Assembly (NCBI GenBank): GCA_015501055.1
Contig: JADNYV010000017.1
Location: forward strand, 310,001-374,000
Origin: Mucidula mucida
Lineage: Eukaryota > Basidiomycota > Agaricomycetes > Agaricales > Physalacriaceae
Direction of reading: 5' to 3'
DNA length: 64,000 nucleotides
The notes beneath the pieces were generated by a model that had not been told where the DNA came from, searched no databases, and worked only from the letters and a program-made list of their open reading frames with translations. The position numbers and the translations under genes were made by a program. Positions 1 to 11,376 of the stretch are shown here, piece after piece (within the stretch, counting starts at the first letter, position 1; every line of letters starts with the position of its first letter).

Positions 1-173
1 GATTTAGACCGATGGGATTTGAGCAGACTGTTGTTTTTTACACCGAGATTGTGGGGACAGCGGTCAATATGAAGCATTCTTCGTGTTCCGTATGCGATAG
101 TTCGATTGCTTCAATCTTTTCATGTTCAAAAATGTCAAAAATGAGTATGCCATGCACGGTCCCCAAAAGCTAT

Positions 174-1882
174 TTACCGAGTAAGCAAACCATTGATGAC
201 TTGTTCTACGGTGTTGATGACCTTCTGCAGTGACGCTCGCACTCCATCGTCCAATACCAACGCCAACTTTCCTATCCATCGATCAGGATGAAATGTCCTC
301 TGCGCCCGCGACACCATCTCGTCGTATTTCTCTGCAGAGAGAGATTTTTTCGCATATTCAAAGAAAGCCTCAGTGGCCTTCCAGTCGATCTTCTCTGCGA
401 CCAATTCCACAGGATTCGCAAGTACAGGCCACGGAACGCTCCATAGCGTTAACGGTTGCTCTGCGGAAAATACCAAGCTGGGAAACTCTCCAAGCAAATC
501 GATGAAGCGATGCAGAGCCTGGGAGCTCGTCCACGTGGCGCCGCGATTGGCTTGGAATCGCGTTCGGGAAATGGAATGATGGCGGAGCACTTCTCTGGCG
601 AGGGCGTTCTTCCAACGGACATACGCCTGCTTCTTCTCTTTTGCCTGCCTCTCTGCTTCCCTTCGTCTCTGTTCTTCTTCGTTACGTCGTTTCATCTCTT
701 CCTCCGCTTCCCGTGCGCGCTTCTCTTGTGCGCGCTTCTTTTCTCTCGCCTGCTCCTGCTCCAGCTCTTCCCTGCACATCCTCTCCAGCTTCTCCCGCGC
801 CTGGCGGATATTTTCCTCCTGCTGTCTCTTTTCACCCTCGACTTCCTCGTCATCCTTCCAGATTAACTGGTCATCGGTGATTTCCTGGCCGTGACTCGAC
901 CAACGCTGATTCGCCAGGTCGAGTTCCTGCTGAAGCGTCTGGATTTGAGATGCCTGGGTTGCAGTCTCCTTCCTCAAGGCATCGATAGTAGCGGCGAGAT
1001 TGGCAGCCAGCGCGTGCAGGGCGTCCCGCACCGACGTGACTTCGGACAACTTTCTCCGTGAGAGCGATAGTACGGACTGCCCAGTTCGGATGGACTCAGC
1101 TTTCCGATTCACAGCTTCTGTCAATCTCTCTTTGTCGGCCAGCGCTTCTTTGAGCTTGGCGTTGAGCCCCTCCACTACCTCCGCTTCACGCGTCCGGCTT
1201 GTCTTTTCCTGCTCCGCTGATATGCGAAGATTTCGCTCGATTGTGCATTCGGCCTTTGTAGCGTCGAGGTGTGCATCCAGAGCTCATCCATCTTCATCAA
1301 CAAGTTGTGCTCCTTCTCATCCCACGCCTTTCTCACTGACGCCAATTCCTTCTTCTTGATATCACGATCGCGTAAGGCGGCATCGAGCCGCATTCTGAGA
1401 TCACGCAGCCTTTGCTCCGCGACTTGACTCTCGTCGACGGCCGACGCATACTCGGCGCCTTCCTCGCTGGACCAATCAACCGTACTTCCAATAGGTGGGT
1501 CATCGTCCCAACCACTAACACCGCTCTCGACATCTATCTCTGAATTCTGCCAATCATCGGGGGTCGTGGCTTCAGCAGCGGCGCGTGCGTGCGCGGCGAC
1601 GTGATTCTCTTTCTCTGCGCCAGTCATCGCTAAGCCGCAGACACTGCACGTCCACAAGCTCCGCTCTGATGCGGCTCGGACGGCGTCTCGATGTCTGGCG
1701 CCAGCGAGATGGCTGTCTTTATTGTTTAGGATTGTCGTCAATGCGCAGACGTCGCAAGTCCAGGGAGCCAAGCCAATATTTTTCTGAGCGCGATGGCGTT
1801 TACCGTAGATATGCCCACTTTTGCTGCTGGCCTGTACGACGACGTTGCAGATGGGGCATTTCCATTGATTGAGAGGATCCAT
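174..1882 (-). pseudogene. Broken copy of a three-zinc-finger coiled-coil protein gene
   Basis: This is a paralogue of the intact gene at 29681-31414, in the opposite orientation. Reading from 1882 it encodes the same three Cys2-His2 fingers and the start of the coiled coil. A 19-bp deletion near 1281 (flanked by AGCT/CT in the intact copy) then shifts the frame, and the frame stops at 1175. The remainder (174-1175) is open in another frame and could only be translated separately from an internal ATG. The first part is almost identical to the right-hand copy. From about position 830 towards the 3' end similarity drops clearly, although the charged coiled coil, the HPDRW motif and the C-terminus remain recognisable. 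The late part therefore appears older or under different constraint. It is probably non-functional unless the downstream part is used on its own. Confidence 0.85.
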
Positions 1883-3489
1883 CCTGATAGATACTGGGGT
1901 CAGTAAGAACAGTATTCACTCATATACAACGTGCACCTGTCGGACGACTATTTGGATGTGATAGTCGAAGGCGAAGGTACGTGGGTGAGGTCGTCTGCTG
2001 GACACGTTGCATTCCCTCGAATTACGGCACTGTAGGGCGATAGAAGGAGCTCATTTCGCGCCGGTCCTCCCTGTAATCGACGTCAACTTTTCAACAATGC
2101 TGCAAGTGTGAATGTACGCTTCAAGATAGATGAAGATGGGCACAGAGTCATAGCACAGGAGTGCACTGTTCGATCCCATATAGTACGCTAATTGAATAGC
2201 TGAGGGATATAGTACCAGACGGTCCTGGACTCGCAGTGGTTACTGAAACTTTAAGTGGAAGAGTTCGCAGCACGAGAAGCCAGTTTAAACAAAAAGTTTC
2301 GCTCGAGGCAGAAACATACACCACCTTACGAATGTAAGAATGGTTCGCGTCCGTATCAAGTCTGGCATACTAGGGAGCATGAACCAAGAGAAATCAAGGC
2401 TGCCAGTACAATGAGTCCATGGGATTTTCGCCAGTGTCTGTCAGGATTTTTTCGGGGGAGAGAAATACTTGTGATGGATTGAGGTCAAGTATGCTAGCCA
2501 TCATGTGACTGTGCCGGTTAGGCAGAGGGACTGGGAAGCCTAATATAGCGACCCCCGCTCACCTTTTACACCATGACGATCCTTTTAACCGCCACTAGCG
2601 GCTTGTAGACCCACTTCTTCTCGACGCGGCGACCACCTCATCAAGAACACGTAGGAGCATACTGGTGTATCTTAGCATAATCCCAGAGAACACATTGCGG
2701 GTCGTTGGTATAACTTGGCAAGCTCGATGAATACGACAGCGGACCCAGACATTACAACGTCATCGAAAGTCAACGCCACGGTCGACTCGGTAATGCCGCT
2801 GCGAGACGTCCGTAGTTGGCGTACGACTCTTGTCATACCCAGCCTGGACGGAGGAACCGGTCATCGATGCAACCTCTTTCTTACCACCACTCTCCTGCTA
2901 TTTACGTGTCACTTTGCGCGCCACAGTCGGCAAGCGTATGCGTACGGATCCTACGCTGCGGGAACGATGTCAGTGCAAATTGCTCCAGCTACTCCCTTAC
3001 CGTAACCTTGGCTGACACTCGTCCAGAAAGCTCTAACATCTGCACGTCTTCTCCTCATTAACGCTATTTTCTTCCTCCTTTGCCTTCAGACTTGGGGAAG
3101 TAGATCGGATACATCCGTGATAATGGGGCTGGCATCATCGAGGAGCGTGTACATACTACATACTGGCGCCGTGCTTTACCTGTCTGGCGTGTCCGATATC
3201 AATCCCCCGTATAGTTCCATTCTGCCGCCACGTCATAGACTCCCTTTATCTCCGCCACCCAGACGTGCCGAATTGAACACACCCATGACACGATTCTCCT
3301 CCGCCCAGAACCGCTGCTTGCAAGGACGACTTGAGGCCGATACTCGACCAGCCCACTCCAAGCGTAGACGTGCACTTTTCAAAGATAACGGTTCAGACGT
3401 GACTGCGACTGGAAAAGAAGGTGGTTCGCGCATTATTGAAGCCGTGTGTGGAAATCATAGATGTATGAATGTTGCCTGACTTTTGGAAG
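830..3489. repeat. Left arm of long inverted segmental duplication
   Basis: This segment is nearly identical to the reverse complement of 28195-30752. It covers the 5' half of the zinc-finger gene plus about 1.6 kb of upstream sequence. Differences seen are a 19-bp deletion here near 1281, a 9-bp indel near 2755 and 133 extra bases here within about 3080-3225. The proximal end lies in CTTTTGGAAG at about 3480-3489, where an F-box gene tail begins. The non-genic part (1883-3489) shows no convincing gene; short open frames in it lack ATG starts or homology. Confidence 0.9.
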
Positions 3490-3640
3490 TTGGGCGGATG
3501 ATGCTGCCGCGGTCGTTGAAAAGGCTATCGATACGGGACGCTGCTTGCGCGCTGGCTTCTTCTGCCATAGGATCGAATCGCGATATGGAGTGCATTCTCC
3601 TTGAAGGACCAGCTTTGCACAGAACGATGGGGTTATAATT
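3490..3640 (+). pseudogene. Orphan last exon of an F-box-like gene
   Basis: One frame here encodes about 47 residues ending in GLHRTMGL-like sequence and TAA. It matches the C-terminus of the F-box-like copy at 16581-17693, including the motif LPRSLKRLSIRDAACALASS. The following 3' sequence to about 3720 also matches the flank of that copy. No F-box or first exon is present upstream, because sequence upstream belongs to the inverted duplication arm. This is a fragment left at a rearrangement breakpoint. Confidence 0.8.
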
Positions 3641-3720
3641 GGACATTTTTTTTGCTACTCGTACTAGTTCTATATACCAATGACATTGATTCTTTGCCTC
3701 CGTATCTGGTTGCGCTCTTC

Positions 3721-5217
3721 TCGAATTGATCACGATTATCTCTCCGTATACTTCGTGGTGACGCCCAGAGATGAACACGTCTCAAATACGTCTATACATG
3801 CGGAATAAATGCAGGGACACATGTACGGCTTCCTCCTTTACATCCATCATCACCGCCTATCGCAATAATCCTGCCAACTCTTTGCTACACTGGCCCTCTC
3901 CAATGAACGCGATATGGGCGCCGCCTACAGTCGCTGGCATACTTGACGGCTATGATACATTCTTATGATGTTACACAAGTTCCGAAATTTTCTTCATCGC
4001 TCTGCCCTAAGCTCTCTCGCAGTGTATTGGCTTTAACGATGGCCCAAGTCGCTGGCATGGCAGTACGGGATGCTGCTCCATTATCTGTCTTGGAATGCAA
4101 GGCTGGTCTACTACAACGGAGTACCAAGGTCCAAGAGGATACGGGAAGAAATCATCATTTGTGTTCAAAGGTGCGTTGTACGCGTTGATTCATCATTTTA
4201 CGGTGCTCACACTGGACGCAGGAGTTAAGAATTTCATTGGATTCTTTTCCCTCTCCCAAGTTTAGTTTCCAAAATCCGGCAAATTGGCTGCTATCTGCAA
4301 CTACCAGACCTCCAGCTCTATTCCACGCTCTTCATCGCATCGCGCGTGCCACTACCAGGAGATACAATAGGAATTTGCTGCCTCCCTCTATTCAATGCCT
4401 TCGCGCGCGCCCAAAACCGTGCCCCCAGCTCCCTTGGCGTCAAGACACGAAGCCCTCGTTCGCTATGCCGGTGTGCATTGGTCAGATTCTCTGGACGAAG
4501 GATATAGGGTACATCTTTGGGCGGCGTCATAGATGAGATGCCACCATGGACGCGACACGTTTATATTGTCCTGGGTGTATGCGTTGCAGTCGACGCGCCT
4601 ATCCCGATTGCCGAGGAGAAAGAGCAGCGTAAAGGCCTACTCTGGGTCTACCAGTACACGCAGGTCAGTTAGTGCCGACGTTCCGTGTCGTTATGGTAGG
4701 CGCGCCTTTTGTCCAGAATACAGTCTTTGAATGGCTTCTTGCCCTTTGACTTGAAAGTCCACGTACGTCTTGTTAGATCACCAACAAGCCATAGAGACAT
4801 AGCTTTGTTCTCACTTTGGAGGTTGATTCGGACAGAGAGCGTTGAGCAATGAGCTTAACGCGTCCTTTATACCAAGAACCACTGCATGTGTCAGAATCGA
4901 TGGCGCGCGTTTTTCTGGCGGGATCACCTTACCAAGGCCAAAAGAAGATGATGAGAAACATTTGCTGCCTGATTAATGTGCTAGATATTGGCAACTGGGA
5001 GAGGCTGACAGAGCGGTACATCAGCGGAACATTTTGCCGATTTGCACTGCCACTCGAGCTGAGCAACTTCGTTTGGCACAGTCACTGTCGAAAAACGCTT
5101 CCTGTCATGTTCGACACCGGTCAAGGTGCCTCTTAAAACGCGTTGAGATGGTCTCTTCGAAATCTCGACAACTCCATCTCCCATCCTTTCAGCCTCATCC
5201 TCCTCATTTCAATCAAG
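3721..5217. other. Intergenic, no recognisable gene
   Basis: I see no gene with family features. Short open frames occur on both strands but lack splice structure or recognisable motifs. This stretch belongs to about 2.7 kb that interrupts a segment otherwise collinear with the reverse complement of 16131-16800. Confidence 0.5.
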
Positions 5218-6118
5218 ATGTCTTTCAACATTGTCGTTGGCGGCTACAGCGAGTCTGATCTCTTCACTCTCACATTCGACCCCGAGGCGCGTACGCTAAA
5301 GCGGACTTCTACAGTCCAAGACCGCCCATCATGGCTTACCGCCTATCCGGGCGATAAAAGCCTAGTCTTTACGTGTCTTGAGCAGCAAGACGGCGCGATC
5401 CTCGCTTTGCGATACGATGCTGAAGGAAAAGGAGAGGTCATAGGACGCGTTCCGAGTGGTGGAGGATGGCCGTGCGCTATGCTTGCCACCAAAGACGAGT
5501 TGTTTGTTGCCAATGTAAGTGTCTTTCCTCGTCAATCTCTGGATTAACTAACGCGTCATGGCAGTACGGCACCGGATATGTCCCCGTCATACCCATCTCC
5601 TTCAACGCGCCGTACTTCCTCAGCCAAAACCCCACCGTCCTTGCCCAGTTTACTGGAAAAGGCCCGCACGAGAGGCAGCAATCCTCTCACCCGCACCACA
5701 TCAACTTCCTTGAGGACCGTCAGGAGTTCTTTGTCCCAGATCTCGGTGGGGATCGCGTCTACCGTTTCAAGAAGGACGCGTCTTCCTGGTCCGTCGTCGA
5801 GCAGACGGCTCATGCACCTAGGACTGGGGGGAGGCATACAGTCATTTATGACGGTGTCTTGTACACCGTCCTTGAGCTCGGCAATCGTCTTACTGCTCAC
5901 CGCCTGTCTACCTCCTCCCTTGAGCTCATTGCTGATATCCCCTCGACGGCTAGCTGGCGCAATCTTTATCCCTGCTCCCACCAAGCGCTTTCCCATGTCC
6001 TACATTTATGTCTCCAACCGCGATCAAGGGCGCGACTCTGTCGCGGTATTTACTAGAATGTTCGGCTTGCTCCTCCCTTGCTCTTCCCTTCATCATGCCC
6101 TCGAATACATCCCCCGTT
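5218..6118 (+). pseudogene. Truncated lactonase-type (6-phosphogluconolactonase-like) gene
   Basis: Exon 1 (5218-5514) starts MSFNIVVGGYSESDLFTLTF. A clean intron 5515-5564 (GTAAGT, CTAAC branch site, CAG) joins it to exon 2 from 5565. The product resembles fungal seven-bladed beta-propeller lactonases, with motifs such as SHPHHINFLEDRQEFFVPDL and GGRHTVIYDGVLYTVLEL. Near 5950 the frame must shift by one base to continue into IFIPAPTKRFPMSYIYVSNR. Soon after that, at about 6050, similarity stops. Only about 280 residues remain, against roughly 370-390 for the family, so the last propeller blades are missing. It is probably a pseudogene; an unrecognised intron near 5950 cannot be fully excluded. 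Confidence 0.75.
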
Positions 6119-6388
6119 GACGATGTATACACCGAACTTGAACGATGATGGTAAGTATGGTGTATAAAAGCATGTCTCCTTATCATCTCCCAGCCCGCAA
6201 CCTCCCAATGATGATGATGATGATGCCAGAGAACAAAATTGTTCTCAGACTGCAATGGAAAATATCCTGGAATGACGATGTCTTCCAACATGAAACGCGC
6301 ATCGAAATTGATGTCAACGCTCAGAACTTGCTATAGTTCGACAAAGCGGCGGTCATAAACGGTTCGAGCTATACAGTGCTCGAATTGG

Positions 6389-6793
6389 GACACATACAAG
6401 TAACGCAAGCCGCAAGAAATACGCGTAGTATATATATAAGATGTCAGTGGCGAAACACCTGCCCAGGCTCTCAGCTCCTTTACATAGCCAGTCACGGTAG
6501 CTGTCCTTACTGATGGTTTTATCCTCAGAGAGGTTCTCCACCGAAGATTTTGAGGCACCTGTTGAACTCCAAGCGCCAAAATGTACTTTACTTACTGTAC
6601 TTATAAGTATATATAAGGTTGTAGAGTGTGGCGCAAGCATGGCCAAGGTGTAAGGCAAGTCTGATTTCGGGCGTCAAGAAGGACGAGTCACGCTCTCTTG
6701 AAAGCGGATCCACGTGAGAACGTTTCAAAGAAACGTCGAAGAGCAACCAGGCCTTGATATATGATGGGAGTAAGATAATGTAAATCGATTCTA
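6389..6793. repeat. Inverted repeat partner of 16131-16500
   Basis: The sequence from GGACACATACAAGTAA to about ATCGATTTACATTAT matches the reverse complement of 16131-16500 at roughly 85 percent by eye. Shared blocks include the CTCTCAGCTCC and TTTTATCCTCAGAGAGGTT stretches. Together with 3490-3720 it forms a split copy of the 3' flank of the F-box gene at 16.6-17.7 kb. No gene is visible here. Confidence 0.75.
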
Positions 6794-7010
6794 TGACTAG
6801 GGATCCGCCCCGTAACCCAATGAGGATGCACGGCATCAGCTGGTAGTACCCAGTAATGACACGTTCGAAGGCATTCAAATACTGCACGGAAATCTCGCCT
6901 TGCAAGACGATTTAGTATACGTTGAGCATTATCATGACATTTCAAATACATACATCATGCGTACAACTTCTGAAGTAAAATAAATAGTACAACAACAACT
7001 TCGAGGAGCC

Positions 7011-10000
7011 TCAACGCCTCATGAGCAATATAGACGTTGTCAAAACACCTAAGAGGCCTCCAAGGACACCAACAACAGTCCAACTGGTGTACTCTTGGAA
7101 TCGATGCTCAAGAACGGCGGTATTCGTGACGGTGACTCCCCGGAAAGAATACAGGACTAGACCAGCTATGAAGCCGATAACAGCATATGATAGAAAAACA
7201 AGTGGCAGTGAAAACACAACATGGCGGCGCTAGAGACGTCCACGTCGTTAGAAGATTATTCATCGGTCGAAATGATACAGCTTACCGATACCATTAGAAA
7301 TCCTTCAGCGCCTACCACAGATACAGCCCGTTCCGCGTCTGCCTTGTACTTGAATAGCGCAACGACTGTGGACGCCATAGAAAACGCAGAAAAGAGGACA
7401 GCGATGAGCCCCGCGACGCGCGCGATATTATCCAGCCCTGGTAAGGAAAGGAACGTCACCGATGCGCTCAAAACGATGGCGGCCTTTCACAAAGGGTCCT
7501 AAGGACGACGCGCAAATGTAAAAGGGACTAGTGGGACTTACCACGAGACAGGTGCACGCTCCGATTATGAGCATCGGGCCGGCGTTGCGGATACCACCCT
7601 CCTCGTCAATGCGGTGGAAGTGCGAGCGTGTATAGAATAGATATGGGATTCCGAGACAGAGACACGAGATGACGAAGTCGACCATGACCTTGCGTATGGG
7701 GTTTCGGCGAACAGGTAGAGCCGAAGTGTTGGACGAAACCTTCGGGAGCGGTTTGTTAGGGCGGAAGTTCATTTGACGCCAATGCACTTAGGAACCAAGA
7801 ACATCAGACCAAGGGTACAAGAAAACGGTCATGAAATACGTACGGACGCGAAGCAGAATACGAGCAATGATCCTGGTCTGAATCACGCCTTGCACCCCGG
7901 CGTTTCCTTGGTTGTCTAAATTGACCGGTAAGACACGACGTCTGGGCACTTGCTATGACACGTACCACCGAAAGAACGAATGAGGGACATAAGCTCTTGG
8001 CACTCGTCTTGCGAGAATGGAGCAGGAATAGTACGCTGCGACGGAAGCAATCGCTCTAAACAAAATAGCTGTCAGTTCAAGTTAACGGGGGAAAGATAAA
8101 CCGTACCAGTCCATGACCATGTCAAGACATCCATTGCCTCCGCCTTGACTTGCATCGGAATCGTTACATGCGCAGGATGCGACTCCATAAACGACCAATA
8201 CCGGTACTCCCTGTCCATGGCTGAAGCCTAGCATCAGCATAGATATCGTCCATTACCAACTCACTCACCATCATCGCCACCTTTGACATTCAATCTCTCC
8301 CCGGGTCGCTCGCTCGACACACTCCTCTTTCCATGGTCGACCCACCATTCGACCAGAGCGGTATCCCTCTTCTTTCTCTTGTCCTGCTTCTCGCATAGCC
8401 ACAATTCCAAGCCGACCGGAGCCCCATCCTTGTACCTCTCGAAGTAACTCGACACGGCTGTCAGCTTCTTGGAGTTGCGCAAGTCGATATCAGTTGTGAC
8501 GCGGAGCGTGGGATGGACATAATAGAACGACGCGTCAGGGAGCAGGTATTCAATCCACCCAAGCTCGTGCAGATGGGGAGACGAAGGTGCCGCCCAATCC
8601 GTGGGAGACTGGCCAGTCGCCGGGGATACATTGACGCGGGTTGGGTGTGGAGTGTCGAGGTAGGAGCCGTTTCCGGTGACTGTCGCCTTGGGAAGTAGGG
8701 GGCGTGTTTCGCTGAAGCAAAAGTAAAAAACTTGAGTCGTAGTTGGAAGGAAAGTCGTACTCTGTATCAACGATTTGGGTCTGGGTATTGTGACTCCAGC
8801 TTCGGATAGACGGGACGGTCCGAATAGACCTGCGCTACACGTTAGAAACGAAGATGGCTCTGCGAAACGATAGCATACCGTTGAGCAATAACGTCTTGTA
8901 TTTCAGGGAAGGGCATGACAACAACAGGCGTTTCCTCTGCTTGTGGAGCTTCTTTGTGAACTTGGGGCCTTCAAGGAAAGTTTTGTCAATTTAAAACGCG
9001 ATAACCGAGAAGGAGCGCACTCTGGCATTGAAGGATGGAGAACGTCCTCCTCAGCTGTGATGGTGATAGGCGGTACTGGATCGGCGAACGGGTCTTCAGC
9101 GGGCATGCTATAATCATTTAGACGATATTTCAAGGAAATGAGTGCACACGTACCGAGCAGAAGGTGCGGGCTCGTGGGCAAGTGCATCACCATTCGAGCT
9201 CGCGGCTTTACCATAGTCGGAAGACGAGTCGGTAGAATGTCCCCAAACCGACTCTGATGGACCAAGGTCGTACGACGGCATTCTGACGGGTGCTTCGTGC
9301 GGCTGGGGTACGGGCATAGCAGAGAAGGTCTGCGACTCCTCCTCGTGCGTCACGTTGGGTCGCGGGGTCGTCTGGTTGGACAACTGCTCGTCCTTCTCTG
9401 CGTCATCCTCGACCCGGACAGGCTTGACGTCGAAGTAGGAATTCTCGCTCGTCGTGTACTCGGCGGCAGGCGGTGGGGGAGGAGACAGGATGGATTCGTC
9501 GGGCATGACTGCTGCGTCGATGATTTGGGTGTGAACAGAGGCCTCGTCTGCCTCCGGAGCGACACCGTTCGCCTCTTGAGCGTCGCCATTAGCTCCGGAA
9601 GAGGCTGCAGCTGTTTCATCGACTGTAGGTCGTGCTTCGTCGACTCGGGGGGGCTCCTCTACGCGCGAGTCCTCGACTGCTACCTCCGTGGCAGGTGGGG
9701 CTTCGTCGACTTTCGGTACTTCGATCGCTGCTTCCTCGGCCGTAGGTGCTTCATCTACCTTTGCAACCTCCTCGACGACCGACGCTGGGCGAGCCTCGTG
9801 GGGATGCATGTCATCGGGTTCGTCATGGACGATTGTCTGGGCAAGGGGAGATGGGCCAGTAGGCACGGGTGCGGGAGCGGAAGACTCCGCAGCTTCTCTA
9901 GCAGGCGACTCTGCTATGGGACTAGGGGCGGCATGTTCAGCGGGGGCAGCAGGCGGCACAATAAGTTGGGATGGAGCGTCAAGGTGCTTTACCGAACCCG

Positions 10001-10112
10001 AATCAGAATGCACCGACGGCGAGGCCGGGCGTGCGATCGAAAGGATAGACGACGTCCTTCGGACGGCGTGGCCCATACGGGAGCGGAAGGATCTTGGGCT
10101 TGGGGAACTCAT
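7011..10112 (-). CDS. WW-domain multi-pass membrane protein, 861 aa
   Basis: Eleven exons read cleanly: 10112-9154, 9107-9021, 8968-8879, 8829-8761, 8711-8269, 8220-8107, 8055-7966, 7915-7844, 7786-7542, 7483-7286 and 7229-7011. All introns are GT-AG and 46-57 bases. The first 320 or so residues are low-complexity (Pro, Glu, Ala, Ser) and probably disordered. A WW-like domain follows at about 449-480, with ELGWIEYLLPDASFYYVHP. A conserved block then holds YWSFMESHPAHVTIP and PFSQDECQELMSLIRSFG. The last 230 or so residues hold about five hydrophobic segments, the last ending at the C-terminal LLMRR. The WW-plus-membrane architecture is known from Agaricomycete genomes but has no established function as far as I know. 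A membrane adaptor that binds proline-rich ligands through the WW domain is an inference. Confidence 0.85.
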
Positions 10113-11376
10113 CGCGCTTCACCACTGAGAGCGGATACTGACTGAACAAAGTGAAACGAGCGGATGAGTAGATGGAAGTGGAGGTTCCAAGCGCGGCGAT
10201 GGCTTTAATATCATGAAAACAAAGTTTGCCTGGCGGCAACATCGAGGCGGAGTTGAAGCAGATGCAGCGTGTTCTTGGTGGGCGATGATAAGACCGGATG
10301 TCGTAAATGAAGCGAACACGTGTTCGACATACGATGAGCTGCAGCTTGGTAGCCAGTTAATCGCACGATTTATCCGACTGATACTGATAGACGTGTATCA
10401 GTACGAGTTATGACATGTTTACGTTCGTCCGCATAGAAGCGCCCTGTTTCATTGACCACTAACAAAAGAGGTGAATCATAATAGCATATCTGATTGCGAC
10501 GTAACTTGCCTCATTTCAACGGGGAGGCAGTTGGAAAAGGACCGAGTAAACATATCGAGAAGTGTTCATCTACCGCTCTGATGGGGGTCAAGTTCCATGT
10601 TAATTTGCGCAGCCGCGACCAAGCTGGGAATCACTAGAGAAGCAAGCGGAAGCCAGTCTGTGTGCTTCATTTGAACCGTCAGCGTATACCACTGGCGTAG
10701 CCAATGAATGATCACAACTAGGACCTATAAAAACGTCACTTCCGTGGTCGTTGTCCGATGTAGAGCTGATCAAGGAAATTGGACAATAATGATGATGGTG
10801 AAAAACAAAGTGATCGGAGTTCAAAATCGTTCCGCCTGGTTCCGCCCATCCCTTCCCACTTTCATGATCAAATTCAGTGCGCCCTGTCTTTTCCGCTAAT
10901 GACGTCGCCATTCGCGCCCTACGTACTTTGCAGTTTGAGAGAGCTATTATGAATTCGTTACAGGTGTTATACTTTTACAAGTATTAACGATTCGCCGTTT
11001 CGAAATGTCTGTAATCTCAATAGACTGACCAGCAGCCTTTTCACCTTCTTTTTGACGCTCCTTACTTAATGCTGCACTGGGCAAACCGACTCCATTCCAA
11101 ACACGATGCCTACCTGTACTAGAAACTCCCCGCCAAGCTGCTAGCAGACTTGGCCACCACACAAGCCCATCGCTCTTGTTGCTCCAATGGTATGCCTGCT
11201 TATTGTTCCTTCAGCATGAACAAGAACGCGTCGCTTTGTGGCTTTCCTGGAAAACAATAACGTCGATTTTCAGAACAATTGCAGAGCGGTGCGTGATGGC
11301 ATCAAATTCCTTCTCTTGTTCTAAAATCATGCTTATTTAAGTTAACAGCTTGTTGACCTCCGACCTGTCCCAAACA
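10113..11376. other. Divergent intergenic region
   Basis: This 1.26 kb lies between the starts of two divergently transcribed genes, the WW protein (minus) and the kinase (plus). It presumably holds both promoters. I see no convincing gene, tRNA or repeat; short open frames on both strands have no recognisable motif. Confidence 0.6.

Noticed and set aside
2255..3061. Open frames conserved between the two duplication arms
   Set aside because: They are conserved only because the arms are nearly identical. They lack proper ATG starts, splice signals and motifs.
6200..6230. ATG microsatellite
   Set aside because: A short trinucleotide run of about six units, common in fungal genomes; no special meaning.
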